Shown here: positions 11,465-24,600 of the stretch, piece after piece
Layout: each line of letters opens with the position of its first letter
How positions within the stretch are numbered: position 1 is the first letter of the stretch
NCBI GenBank assembly: GCA_005656395.1
Contig: SRSI01000078.1
Span: 620,001-684,000, forward strand
Source of the DNA: Strongyloides papillosus
Taxonomy: Eukaryota > Nematoda > Chromadorea > Rhabditida > Strongyloididae
DNA length: 64,000 nucleotides
Direction of reading: 5' to 3'
Translations under genes and position numbers: made by a program
Notes under the pieces: generated by a model
Seen by the model: the letters and a program-made list of their open reading frames with translations, nothing else
What the model was told of the DNA's origin: nothing
Database searches by the model: none

Positions 11465-12954
11465 AGGATGATGCAAGTTTTTATACTAATATATATCAAT
11501 TTACAAAGAAACATATTAATGGAGACTTATTAAGTATATTAGACTGTACATTATCACGGATTACAAATAAAAACTAGAAAGTTCGGTATATATATGTATT
11601 TCTGCAAAGAATTGTTAAACAAAAACTTTTTAATTATCAATATTGCATATGAATATTAAAAATCCTGATAGCATATATTTACCAGATTGTAATAAATATT
11701 TTTTTATAATTTTAATAAGTTATTTTCAAATTTTGTATTTATTATATTGTTATAATAGATTACTAATACAAAAAATAATTTTTTAGTTATATACTCACAT
11801 GCCACTTTAAATCAAAGATAAATTGTAAATATTTTCATTATAATCTTTTTATATTATTTTGATTTTCTTATAATATACCTATCTAAATAAGAATAATAAA
11901 TACTGAAATTATCTAAGCAAACGAGTTTAGATTTTTTTTACAATAAACAAAATAATTTTGTACAACTAACACTTTTAAAAAAAGTCTATTGGTCAGTTTA
12001 TTTGAAAAAAATAATTATTCGATGTGTTAATAAATATACAAATACTTACGTTTTGGAACATTATTAAAAAAAATATTTGCGTGATAAAAATTTACCATAA
12101 TAAATGGCTAACTTTATGATTTATAGTCATATTTTTGATGTCAATCACTCTTAAATAATATATACCTATTATTAAAGTATATTATTTCTAAAATCCATAA
12201 ATACAAATTTTATCAGTTCTTTTATTAATATTATGATTACAACCTTTTATATTATTATATCTATCTATAATATATTGTTAGTCATAGGTTATTCCAACCT
12301 TTGAGGGGATTTTTATAGTTAATACTACTACTGACCCTCATTTTTGTGTTTCTATTTAATTTTATAAATATAAATGATTTTAAAGACCAACCTACCTATA
12401 TATTTTTGGGATATATCTATATATTAATAAGAAATATCATATTTTTTTTAGATTTTGGAAAATTATCATTTTAAATTTTTAATTATTTCTAACATGTAGT
12501 TTGCCAATAAAGAAATGTATTGTGTTAATTTTATGCAACTAGCTTCATTACCTCTATTTAAAATTTTGCCTCACTCTTATTCTACTGTAAATTCTTAATC
12601 TATTATAAAATAAACTTGTTTTCTAAATATATATATCCCCTCTCAATAATCACTAAATTCCAGGACCAGTAAACTGTTAAAAGAATTAATGTTCAATCCT
12701 TTTTAATAATAATTATTAAAACATTAAATAAAATTTATTTTATCATTATTATAACTTTTTATATACATAATATAACCATGATTTAGCTTCAAGTGGTAAA
12801 GAAGTGGTTAAGCCATTAAATACTTAAAATGTTAGAGAAATTTATTATAATTATAAATTATTGCTAATTTTCATTAAATTTTATCTTATATAATAATTTT
12901 TGCTTTCAAAATATAATTATTATAGTATGTATGTTTATAATTTTATTTCAGAAA
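11465..12954. other. noncoding spacer, 1.5 kb
   Basis: Between the ZP-C gene and the triple-Ly6 gene, same strand. No open frame of note, tRNA or repeat recognised. Confidence 0.5.
12940..12951 (+). promoter_or_regulatory. putative SL trans-splice acceptor of the triple-Ly6 gene
   Basis: A pyrimidine-rich acceptor ending ATTTTATTTCAG lies three bases before ATG 12955, with no coding exon visible upstream. Confidence 0.5.
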
Positions 12955-15667
12955 ATGCCATTGGGTAAGATTACACTTTGTATTTTACTAATAAATTTAT
13001 TATCTTCTGCAAATATTGGTAAGTTAATTGGAAAAAAATTATTTCATGCTTTTTTATTTGATAAAACTAATTTATCATAAAAAAGGTCATTATAAAATAA
13101 ATCCATTAACTGGTAGGAATTTTAAAATAATCTTACGCTCACCTAATTTCTTTATGTAAAAATATTTTATGATTATTGAGTCCTTTTTGTTAAATATATT
13201 GATATTACCATAAGTTAACATCTTCTATTATCTATTTATAATAGCCAAAAAGTTGTATGGTAAAATTAAAGTTTTACGATCCGATTACATACATAAATTA
13301 TTTTTAACATTAAAGACGGTGTTTAAGAAAATCATTTCACAACACCACCAATTGTTCTATTTCACTCCTTTGTCAAAATGCATTAAAAAGTAGGAAGATG
13401 ATTTAAAAAGTATGTATTTTATAGTCTACCTTCATAATATTAAAAATAAATCTTTTAATTATGCTTTTATTATTGTGACCCTAATTGTAAACTTTACTAC
13501 ATTCTTTGACATACATCTAAGGTGATTGATGAGGAATAATATTTAAGATTTAAATTTTTAAAAATTAATCTTCTGTGCGTTTTAAAAATTTTTGTGTTAA
13601 TTCAAAATACAATAATTTTATTAGAAGGTCAAGTATTAATTTAAATTGATTAAAATTAATAATAATAAATTACTCATCTTTGTACTAAATTTTAAAAAAA
13701 AAAATAATTACGTTTTTTTTACTATAGTCTCAACATTAAATTGTTTCATTTGTGGTGACTCAAATTTGGATGAGTTTGGAGAATGTAGTACACAATTTCA
13801 ATATGACTGTACAAATTATGGTAAAAGATTTAGTGGTAGCGAACAAATTTTTTGTAGGACAACAAGACAAAAAGCTACAAATAGTAAGAATCTTTTTAAT
13901 TATTATATATAATAATAATTTTGTTTTAGATACATATACAATTATGAAGGAATGCATTTCTGAGAGTGATCATTATAAGACATTTCCTAAGAAAGCGTCA
14001 AAATTTGCTGAAGAATGTGATTTAGTTGATGTCAATGGTTTAGAGATAGCTTATTGTTTATGTAAATCTAATGATTTTTGTAATCAAAAACCAATTTCTG
14101 AACAATTTATAAAATTTGAAGAAGAACATCCTGAACTTTTTGATAATGATGATGGTACACAAAAAAGTGTCTCTCCTGATATAAATATGGCAACAATAAA
14201 TGAAAATAATGATTTAAAACGCCATCCATCGAATAGTAGATTGGAGAAAAATAATGAAGCTGATAAAGATGCTTTACCATCTAATATTATGATTCCATCC
14301 TTCCCAATAACGGATATTTCACCTAATAAACCAATTGTGCCTGAAAATGTCAATGGAAAACAATTTGGAAGTGGTTTAAGTAATATTAAAAAAATAAATT
14401 CACTAAATGGTAATAATGATTTACATTGTATTCAATGTGCCCAAGGGAAATTGGAGGACGAAGATTCAGATTGTACTCAAACAAAGATTGTTGATTGTAA
14501 TTCTTTACCAACATCAAGTTCAAGTGGTAAAAATTATTGTTTTACTCGTCAAATTATTCTAGGAAAACAAAAAAATGCTATTGAGAAGATGTGTGTTTCA
14601 CATGAAGCATTAATACAGGAGTATGGAAGTGATGTTAAAATTGATAATTGTGAAATAAGTGAGAATGGTAGAATACGTTATTGTGTTTGTAAGGATAGTG
14701 AATGTAATAGAAATTCTATATCATCTCAGGTAACAGTAAAGTAACCTTTTTTATTATGTTTATTTTTTAGATAACAAAACACATGATGATTGTAAGTAAC
14801 AAAGAAATGACTTCTAAAGTAAACCCTGTTAAAATTGAATCATCTAACATTCAACCTATAAAACCAATAATTAAACAACATTTAACTTGTAATATTTGTT
14901 CACAAAGTGATTTAACTCATGCTACCGCTGATTGTTCTAAACAAATGTCATCCGAATGTCCTTCAAATAATGATAAGAAAAATTTTTGTCTAACAAGGCA
15001 AACTCAATTGTCTTCTGGATTATTTAATGTAGAAAAAAGATGTATATCTGAAAAGGAGTTTAGAGAAAACTTTCCAGAAGAGCAGGCATATAATAAGGAG
15101 TTACAAGTTGGTTGTGCATCAGTCTTTGATGGATTTGTTAATTATTGTATTTGTGATACAAATAATTGTAATAAAGAAACGTTAATTGGTCAAGTGCAGA
15201 AAATAAACAATTTAGGTGGATTATTTACTGATACAAATAAAAATCCATCATCTATTGATAGTGATAAAGAAGCTAAGTACGAGACGACAACAAAATCTAC
15301 AACTTTAAAATCTCACGTTGATAATGCAAATTCAGAGCCAATTCTTGTTCCAGTTAAAGGAAATGCATTTGATAAACCAATATTAACTTCCAAAGCTACA
15401 TCTTCAAATGGTTTTAATGACTTTGTTAATAATGAAGTAAAATTATCAAAATCATTTAATAACAATAATGTGAAAATCGAGGAGGATGGGGATGAAAACA
15501 CAACAAAATCAATATTTGATATGAATCGTGATCGTTTGGAGAAATGGAAAGAAAATGAAATACTTTCAACAGTTATGTCCGGTGAAAAAAAATCCAATCT
15601 TTCACTTATGAATTTCTTACTTATTATATTATTTACTTATTCATTAACCATCATATTAAATAATTAA
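12955..15667 (+). CDS. GPI-anchored surface protein with three Ly6/uPAR-like domains
   Basis: Four exons (12955-13018, 13728-13883, 13930-14729, 14771-15667) join in frame to 638 aa. The start gives a signal peptide, MPLGKITLCILLINLLSS. Three similar cysteine-rich modules follow, opening NCFICGDSN, HCIQCAQGK and TCNICSQSD. Each continues with a (F)C.TRQ block (IFCRTTRQK, YCFTRQIIL, FCLTRQTQL) and closes YC.C(K/D)...CN (YCLCKSNDFCN, YCVCKDSECN, YCICDTNNCN). Low-complexity acidic/Asn/Ser linkers separate the modules. The C-terminus LSLMNFLLIILFTYSLTII is a typical GPI-attachment hydrophobic tail. Three-finger folds of this kind act as extracellular binding or receptor-modulating modules; the partner here is unknown. 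Intron 1 is 709 nt, unusually long for a signal-peptide intron in this genome. The repeats imply internal duplication. Confidence 0.8.
13019..13727 (+). other. long first intron of the triple-Ly6 gene
   Basis: 709 nt between a GTAAGT donor and an ACTATAG acceptor. No gene or repeat recognised inside; it could hold regulatory elements. Confidence 0.55.
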
Positions 15668-15762
15668 ATTGTAATATATTATTTTCCTGTTTATAATTTT
15701 AATTAATATAAATATTAAATACAATCTTCCTTCTATTTTTTAGGAAACAAATTTTTTAAATT

Positions 15763-16499
15763 CCGTTTTTGAGTCAGTCAAACATTTTTTAAAAATTTGA
15801 TACAACTAAAAATTTTACCCCCCCCCCATTTTTATTTTATTAATAAAAAGAGGGACTAAAATAATATATGTTAGCAAATTTATTCGGCTTGAGACTTTGA
15901 GATACAGCAGCTGCAGTGATACAAATTCGGAAAAATTGATTTTTATAAGTTCCCGGTAAATAGATTTTTTTAGAAATAAATATTGTTTCTGGGGGTAACT
16001 TTCTATGAAAAAACGAATGAGCAGAGTGGGAACATGCGATTTCCTGATTTTTGTACTGAAATTCAAGAGCACAATGATTTACACTTTTTAATTTCCTTTT
16101 TTTCATAAATTTAGATGAAAAGTTATATAAGAAATCAAATGAGCATGCTGAAAATATGCGCTTTTTTGATTTTTTGCACTCAAAAATTGAAAAAACTAAA
16201 AAAAAATTCCAAAAAACAATAAAGACGTAAATTTATGAAGCCGAAGGTGTGCTCATTCGATTTTTCATAAAACATTACCCCCAGAAACAACATTTGTTTC
16301 TAAAAAAATCTATTAACTGCAAACTTCTAGAAATCAATTTTTCCGACTTTGACTCCCTGCAGCTCTTGTATCTTAAAGTTTCAGGCCGAATAAATTTGCC
16401 AACATACATTTTTTTAGTTGCACTTTTTACTAATGAAATAAAAATGGAGCGTCAAATTTTTAGTTGTACCTCCAATGTCTGATTGAATCACAAAACGGG
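15763..16499. repeat. long imperfect foldback (inverted-repeat) element, about 0.74 kb
   Basis: The left arm (about 15763-16040) is an imperfect reverse complement of the right arm (about 16225-16499). Matching blocks include ACAACTAAAAATTT, GCAAATTTATTCGGC, CGGAAAAATTGATTT, TAGATTTTTTTAGAAA and TTGTTTCTGGGGGTAA, in the same order from the outer ends inward. The outer ends pair as CCGTTTT and AAAACGG. The spacer contains a diverged direct copy: ATGAGCAGAGTGGGAACATGCG near 16017 resembles ATGAGCATGCTGAAAATATGCG near 16139. The left arm also has a run of about ten C at 15818-15827. No transposase is present, so this is a foldback or MITE-like element. No clear target-site duplication could be fixed. 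Confidence 0.8.
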
Positions 16500-17359
16500 T
16501 TTTAATTAATAAATCATTAATCTCAAGTATATATAAAATCGCATATTTAATCTTAAAACAAGTAAAACATATATCTCTAAATAGTTGTAAAATTTATTGA
16601 ATTGTAAAATTCTGCATTTATAGAACGTTCTATATTTGCATTCCTTAAACTCATTTTATGCGAAAGACTCTGTCTTGTTTGCATTCATGACTAATACTTC
16701 CTTAAAATTCTTTGTGGATACCAAAAATCTAGTCTACTGATGGTCTTTAAATGACTTTTTAATAACCAGGAACCATTGGCAGTTATTAAAAAGTACTAAT
16801 TCTTAATTATAACCAATTTCTTAGATACAATTTATTTTTAAGTGATAAAGAATTTCAAATTAAAGGTAATAAAAGACTAGCCAACTGTAGATTTAAAGTT
16901 TATTTTACTCTTAAAGTTCCAATACACAATATATTAATTGATAAAAATACAAATATAACTATAATCCTTAAGATCCCTTCTTATGAGAGGAAATCTCCAG
17001 AATCAGTCTGCGTATATGACAAAGTGATTTAGTGTTATAATTTTTTATTATATGGATAGTAAATGATATATGATAAGGTGTGTATGTAATGATATATGTA
17101 ACTATAAGAAATGTTCATGTATATAAGAGAACAACCCTTATATACATGCTGATTGAGGTGTATCCGACACTGCTGTTGAATAAAATAACCATTTATAAAA
17201 ATAAATCTTAAAACCAAAATTTATTTTCAAACAAATTACTATGCAATATCATAATTAAAAAATATTTTATTGCGTTCTAGTTTACTTTTACATTATACAT
17301 ATTATTGTTTTATCATTTTTTAAGCATAGCATAAAATAATTTTAAATATTGAATTTACT
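16500..17359. other. noncoding spacer 3' of the K+ channel gene
   Basis: Follows the foldback element and precedes the stop codon of the Kir gene. Nothing recognisable; a short minus-strand frame at 17035-17217 looks like chance. Confidence 0.5.
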
Positions 17360-19039
17360 TTAAAATATATCGTGGCCAAGGTGGACGCTTCCCGATCGTT
17401 TGTAAGGTGGAAAATGTTGGGGATTGTATGTTGAGAAACGGTGACTTCGTACGGAGAGCTTAATTAGAAAAATTTTTTAATTAAAAGAAAAGCCAACAAT
17501 AAAATATATAACTTACTTTATGAGATGATGGGAAACAAACTGTAGACCGTGCTGATAATGAATATTTTCTAGTATTAAGTTTACTTGATGAAAATTTGTC
17601 ATCATCATCAATGAGTTCTTGAAATTGTCCTGCTGATGTTAATTTACTATCAGTTCCACTTGGAGGATAACTTGAAATATCATCATCGGGGGCATCTTCA
17701 ATTGTTATGTATGGTGAAAAATTATCATGAACATTACATTGAATATCATCGGTATTATCAATTTCACTCTAAAACAATAGGAAATGAATTTGTTTACTTA
17801 AAACAAGTTACCTCATCCATGTCTTTTGCAGAACAAGATGGTGTATCAACATTTATAGTATTATGGAATTTTCCAAAATCAATTTGATATGCACCATTAT
17901 CTTTTTGATATGTAACTAACTTATCAAATCTTCTTCCCCATAAAACTTCATTAGGAAGATAACTAGTTCTTGCTTGTGTTGTTGAACCGACAGATTCCAC
18001 AACACCCTCTAAAATAGCAATGATTTCAAATTGCGATGTCTCCAAATCCTCCTTTGACATCTCATATAAAGGACTATCTTCATTGATAACATGACATATT
18101 GTTATTGGCCACATTACAACAACTCTATCCAATCCTAAATCATAACCAACATTCATATCATATTGATGAAATGGTAGTACTTCTCCCTCATTTGTTGTAT
18201 GTTTTTTTATCATCTAAGATAACAAATTATAATTAATTGATAATATCTAACCTGTAATCTAACATGTGCCTCTGCTAATGAACTTTTGCGCATATCACCA
18301 ACACGAAATAGGAGACATAATTTACCATTCCTCATACAAATAACAGCATTCTTACTAAATATTATTGTTGCAGCTCTTTTAATCGGACGTGCTAACTTAG
18401 CAAAAATAACTCCAGTCATTAGTGCTTGACAAATAACACCAAGTTTAAATTGTATCATCATAATTAAAATAATTATAGGACATGCATCAGTTGGATATCT
18501 AGAAATTTAGTCAAATTTTTACTTGAAATATCTTTTACCTGTATCCATATCCTAAAAAAGTGAAAATAAAAAATTTTTAATTAAATTATACCTATTGTTG
18601 TTTGCGATGTAAATGAAAACAAAAAAATATTCAAAAAGGAATTTCCATTTTGTACACATGGCTTCCATTCCTCCTCAGTATGTTCAAAATCACCATGATA
18701 AACAGAAATGATACAATAAATTAAAGCAAAAAATAACCAACTAATTGCAAAAGACATACAAAAAAAAAAGATACACCAACGCCACTTTATTTCAAGAATG
18801 GTATTAAAGATATCTCTAAAATATCCTCGATGTTGCATTGGAACATTAACTAATGAAATATTACATATTCCTTGTTTCTGGACAAGTCTATTTCTTTGCC
18901 TTTTAAGTTTTGATCTATGTGTTAGGTGCCTTCCATTATCTGAGTAACTTTTTTTACTACTATATAAAAGTGGATTATTATCAGATATAAAATTATCCTC
19001 CATCAATTGATTGCCCTTCTCCAAAAGACTTTGTGGCAT
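17360..19039 (-). CDS. irk: inward-rectifier potassium channel (Kir/IRK)
   Basis: Six exons (19039-18592, 18551-18539, 18498-18252, 18213-17812, 17768-17517, 17458-17360) give 486 aa. TM1 is in the stretch WCIFFFCMSFAISWLFFALIY. The pore reads TTIGYGYRYPTDACP and TM2 is IIILIMMIQFKLGVICQALM. The cytosolic domain has the Kir signatures FAKLARPIKR, SKNAVICMRNGKLCLLFRVGD, RKSSLAEAHVRLQ, DMNVGYDLGLDR, PITICHVINEDSPLYEMS and SYLPNEVLWGRRF. Exon 2 is only 13 nt and encodes most of the filter (G150-R154). The TM2 position equivalent to Kir2.1 D172 is Q178, and the pore-helix glutamate equivalent to Kir2.1 E138 is T144. C. elegans has three irk genes; orthology to one of them was not resolved. The channel sets resting K+ conductance in excitable or transporting cells. 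Confidence 0.93.
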
Positions 19040-19041
19040 TT

Positions 19042-19052
19042 CTTGAAATATT
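19042..19052 (-). promoter_or_regulatory. putative SL trans-splice acceptor of the Kir gene
   Basis: On the minus strand AATATTTCAAG lies two bases before the ATG at 19039, and no upstream coding exon is seen. Confidence 0.4.
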
Positions 19053-20608
19053 TAAATATTATAAATGAGATATTAAGAATAATAAACAAAATCAACTTAA
19101 CAGGTGAGTATAATAATACTTTTTAGTAGAACAAAAAGAATATATAAAATAATTGATAAAAGGAAAATAAAGATACACATGCTACTTGACAACACAATAA
19201 AAATAAAGTTAATTCACATTCAATTATCAAAACAAAGCATACAAAAGAAAAAAATGTATCTCTCAATTACCGGTATGACTAAATATATAGATATTTGTCA
19301 CTTTCTTACAATATATTTATTAAAAAAATAGTAACCACAAAAAAAGTTATTTTATTGTCAATTATATTTATACTCCATTAATAAAATTCACACCCATGAC
19401 AGGTTAAAGAAAATAGGATAAAAAAGTATTTTTTTAAATTGTAAAATAAATTAAAATTTCTGTATACATACATCTACAAAATAAAACAAAATTTCTTACG
19501 CTGTGTACCTTTTTTCAATTAAAAATGGATCCAAAAAAATATATTTTTTATATGATTATTAAAAAATAATATAGAAGCAATAATATCATCTCTTTTGTAG
19601 AGGTAAAAAAAGCAAAAAAATGTAAAAACACGATAAGGTAAAAAAAGGATTGATAAAATTAATTAGAAAAAATGCTTTTTCTAAAAAAAACTTTCACATA
19701 TTGTATAATATTATATGGAGAGAATAAGAACTGATAAAACTTCTAAAAGTAAGTGCGGTTAATTATATAATGTATATAAAATTTTTATATATATAATGAT
19801 CAACAATAAAATGACACAAGGAGAACTATTTGTGATTAAACATTTTTCTTTACTGTGTTAATTGGAAAGTTCTTTTAAGAAGTAATCTTTTAACAAAATA
19901 TTGTAGTAGTATTTTTGAAGAAGATTTTGTACAAATGATTTTTCTTTCAAGAGTTATCATATATAAATATAATAACGTAATTTTATTTTATTTATTTTTA
20001 CTATTTTCTTTTTACATTAACTTCTTTTTTCTTGTATTAAAAGATTTATTAATAATATTGGTCAATATATATCTTATCATTTAGACATTACTATTACAAA
20101 AAAATTGCTGTTTTCCATTATTATTAGACACTTTTTATTATTCATTTAACAATTTTCTATTTGTTTTTCCTTTACATTACAATTTATACTTCCTAACTTT
20201 AATGTACCTTTATTTGATTTTCCATTAGTCTGTTAAAAACTTTTTTATCATTAAAAAAATCACTCAAAATGAGTGGGACAGTAAAAAATGTAATGATTCA
20301 AGTAATATAATTCTTTGGTCCCATTATTCTTAGAGATGCTTATTGTGGAGAGACGCTTATATAAAACTATGTATTGTTAAATTTTAATATTTGCCATCAT
20401 TTAAATTTTTAAAAATAATTGTAATAACTATTTTTTTGCTAACATTTAGATAAATTTTTGCTTGATAAACTAACATGTATATGTCCACACCATTTACAAC
20501 CATTTTTGATTAAATTTTATCCGTTAAGTATGTATATGTAATTTTATTATGTACATACTTTTTTTTATTTCTTAGACATTTTAATTAAGTTTATATTATT
20601 TTTAGAAA
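19053..20608. other. divergent intergenic region, 1.55 kb
   Basis: Between the 5' ends of the Kir gene (-) and the mitochondrial carrier (+). The first part is purine-rich on the plus strand, i.e. pyrimidine-rich in the Kir sense direction. The half nearer the carrier is T-rich on the plus strand. A 75-codon plus frame at 19104-19331 is not convincing. Confidence 0.5.
20593..20605 (+). promoter_or_regulatory. putative SL trans-splice acceptor of the carrier gene
   Basis: A T-rich tract ending ATTTTTAG lies three bases before ATG 20609, with no coding exon upstream. Confidence 0.5.
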
Positions 20609-21631
20609 ATGGTTGGCATACATCCAGATCATCCAGATATGAAATCAATGACGCTTATTGAGAACGTCAAATCTGGTTTTCTTACTGGTATAACAACAAG
20701 ATTAATCGTCCAACCATTAGATGTATTGAAGATTCGTTTTCAAGTAAGTTCTTAATATCTCATTTTTTTAATTGCTTTTATTTATAGCTTCAAGAAGAGC
20801 CAACCATTGGTAAGGAACGGGGAAAATATAGAAATATAAATCAGGCTATAAAAACAATATACAAAGAAGAAGGAATAACAGCTTTCTGGAAAGGTATAGA
20901 AAAAAATTAATAGTTAAAAATAATAAATATTCATATTTTAAGGCCATATACCTGCCCAATTATTGTCACAAATTTATGCAGTTGTTCAATTCACAACATA
21001 TCTTCAATTTGCAAAATGCTTTACAGAAGTATTCAAAGAGTATAACCAAAATAAAGAGATAGGTGATTTTCTGGCTGGTTCACTATCAGGATCATTAAGT
21101 ATTACAGCATCTATGCCATTTGATGTAATTAGAACACGAATGGTAGCACAGGGTAAACCAAAAGTATATAAAAATATTTTTGACGCATCAAAAAAAATAT
21201 TTCTAAAAGAAGGATATCGTGGTTTTTACAAAGGCCTTTCAGCTTCCATAACTCAAACAGCACCATTTACAGGTTTACAATTTTTATCATATAATTGTTT
21301 AGCTAATATATGGAATAAAATGATATCAAATAATAATTCACCAATGGGATCAGTAATATGTGGTGGACTATCGGGTTGTTTTTCAAAATTTTTAATGTAT
21401 CCTTTTGATGTTGTTAGACATCGGATGCAAGTACTAGCTAGTGATAGACAAGGATTTGGTAAAGCTACAAATCACATTGGTATGATTAATACATTTAAAA
21501 AGATATTATATGAAGAGTCTATACTAGGATTATACAAAGGTCTTGTTGCTTCAATTTTAAAAGCTGGTGTAATGGCGGGATTATCTTTTTGTTCATTTGA
21601 GTTATTTGCTGAGTATTTTCAAAAAAAATAA
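20609..21631 (+). CDS. mitochondrial carrier, thiamine pyrophosphate (SLC25A19) type
   Basis: Three exons (20609-20743, 20788-20893, 20943-21631) give 309 aa, the usual size of a mitochondrial carrier. Three carrier repeats each start with the P-x-D/E-x-x-K/R motif: QPLDVLKIRFQ, MPFDVIRTRM and YPFDVVRHRMQV. Each ends in the aromatic-glycine block: GITAFWKGHIPAQLLS, GYRGFYKGLSASI and SILGLYKGLVASI. FQLQEEP after repeat 1 and MVAQGKPKVYKNI after repeat 2 resemble SLC25A19, which imports thiamine pyrophosphate into the matrix; the subfamily call is less certain than the family. The first two introns are 44 and 49 nt. Confidence 0.85.
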
Positions 21632-24600
21632 TAATCTTCAATATTTTATATATATGGACATGCCGTTTAGATTTTTTCTCTAGTTTTTTTTTAATACTTC
21701 AAACAAAATAATGAGTTTTCAAATGATGTTTTTCTTCTTAGTTATATTATCAAAAAAAAGCATAAAAAAGGGCATTATATTAGATTATGCAAATTTATAG
21801 GGATATTAAGTAAAATAAGTATTTCAGCATTTAAAATGAAATTTATCATATATTAAAAGTAATTTTTTTTGTTTGTTAAAATAAATAAAATTTAAAGTAC
21901 ATCTGTTGGTTATAATTTTTTTAAATGTTAAACACCGGAACAGTCAAATAAAATATTTCTATATGTGTGTTTTTTTATTGTTATCTTTTACAAAAATCTT
22001 TCTTAAAAAAACATACACCTGTGAAGGTTATATATTATCTATTTAGATAGATTTACATATTGTATATATATTTTTTATTGTTGTATAAAACGATTTGTAA
22101 AACTGATTTCTTGTAAAATTTGGTATTTTATTACTAATCAAATAAGTCATTAGCATATTTAATTGCTTCTATAATATATATATTTTATAAAATATATTTT
22201 TCTTCATCTTACCATCTGCCGTTTCTTCCTAAAAAGCTTATGTCATTTTAAATAAAAGTAAAAGCATCAACATCAATTTTCAAAGATAGTTAATCTATTA
22301 AATTCAAAACAGATTCATAAATATATTCGCTTATATATATATTATAATACTATTTTTTAATACTAAAATTATTATGAAAAAATATTTTCTTTATACTTTA
22401 GTTATTCACATAAATACTATTTTCTTATTTAAATAGTAATAGTGTTTCAAAAAACACTTTTTTGAGTTAATTTTTTTCTTTTATGGTATGTTATAAAGAT
22501 AATAATATCTTTTTGTTTGTTTTTTGAGGCCAAAAATATAATTAAGGACGGTATTTCAAAATAGGATTCCCATCTTTTCAAGAGCTATATTTTCTACTGA
22601 TTGATTTTTATTACACCAATTCAAACGATAACCTTTCAATATTTCAATAAAATATATACTAATTAATAAATGTTAGGGAATTTCTTTGTTATTTTTGTGA
22701 AGGAATAGAGATTATTAAAAATGAGAGAATAAATGTTATCCAACATAAGTGAAAAAAGTTTGCTTATTTTTTATTTAATTTTTGATTTATTATCCTTATA
22801 CATCTAATAATTTTCCCATTAATTTTAAAATTATAATAGATAAATAAATACACCATATGTTTTAAATCAATTACAATACTTAAGTATATATTAGAATTAA
22901 CAAGAAGAGCTATATAAGAACTTAATAAATTGTTCACCCACACAAAATCATCCAACAACATATCCTTTTTACTCCTTCTACTATTATCAAAAATTTTTCA
23001 CTAATTTATAAAATACATTCTTCTCCCATCCAAAAGGTCATTTACACAGCTTTCATCTTCAACCATTAAAAGTTTGAATTGTACTTGTTGTTTATAAATT
23101 TAATAAAACAATGAATATATCTCTTAATATCATAAAACATTTATTTTTTTCCTTTTTGTCTTGGTAAAAATTAAAAAACAAATTATTTCAACATATTTAT
23201 ATTATTATTTTTTTATTATACATTTATTATTACGAAGGGACGATTTATGTTATATATTTTGAAAAAATTTATGTATAAAAAATTTATTTATTTATTTTAT
23301 GTTTGCTCATGCTAAATTACAAATATATATATCAATTTCTCAGGTGCTTTTTTTTTACATTTATTTTTTGATAAAAAAATCTTATTCATTTAAGAGATTG
23401 TATTTTCAATTTTTTTTATAACTTTATTCATTGAAAAAAATGTAAGCTATAAACTCTATAGAATAGAAGACTCTCCTATATGATCATTCATTTAAGTGTC
23501 ATTTTATTTCAAAAAAAATGGGAGAAAAACTTTTTTCAGTATTTATAATTTAAAGTTAATGGAATAGACTCATTTACTTAATCTTTGACACTTGTCAAAA
23601 AAAGATGTGAATTATATCTATTAAAATTCAATAAAACAATTTTTGTTTAAATGTAAAGAAATTTTTTACAAAATTTGTAAGGTTTACTTTTTTAAAATTA
23701 GAAAATTCTATTTAATAATTTATTCCATCCAAATTATTCATGTTAATATTTAATGTCATATTTAATTACCTTCTCATCTTAATTCTTTTATTTTAAAACT
23801 TAAATTTTTACCAAAAAAAATTTTTTTAAATAAAATTAAGTACAATCTTAGTTTATTTAATATTTTTACGTGACATCTAATTTGTTTTTCTACATATCAT
23901 GTATGGTATTTTAATTAGATGTTGCCTGAAGGAATGTGTGAGTATGTATAAAACTTTTTTTATCACAAGTTACACTACATGTTTTATTAAAATAATTAGT
24001 TATATATGCACTTTATTATTTTTTGCATTAAAAAATGTTTTTTATCACAAATTTTAAAAATATATGCTTCGAGGAAATATTAGTTTATTCTTAGAACAAT
24101 TTTATTGGAAAAATTTTTTTAATTTTTAATATTAATGAAACAAATAATAATTTTCTTAACGAATAATTTGTGATGGATGCAAAAGAAAATAATACCACAG
24201 ATTAGAGTACTTGAATTTATAATAATTTGTTCCAAATAGCTAAAGGCATTTGAAATGAGTTTCTTTTTTATACTTATTCTACCATCAAAATTATTTCTTT
24301 AGTTGTCCTGTAATTGACACCAGCATGTGTTAGATATATGAAATTTTAAGGTAACATTTATAACAAACAGAAAATTGGATTTCATTAGTTTGATTTCATT
24401 AATTTTTTACAAAATATTTCAAAATGGTGGTGAATAATAAAGTTGAAAAAACAATTAATTTAATGTAATAAATGTTTATTTTATTGGGAAAATTTCATTT
24501 TATTACATAAAAGTTTCAATATTTTAAAACCTTAGATGTTAACACCTCACTCTCCCACACAGAGAGGCGTTTTCTCAAAATAAAACTTACAAAATAACAT

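Noticed and set aside
12776..12830. Possible tRNA-like segment (GGTTAAGCC)
   Set aside because: No acceptor-stem pairing or proper B box could be found. No tRNA was found anywhere in the window by eye.
18481..18486. TGCATG on the Kir sense strand near the microexon
   Set aside because: It lies inside coding sequence (Asp-Ala-Cys), and skipping the microexon would break the frame, so regulated splicing is unlikely.
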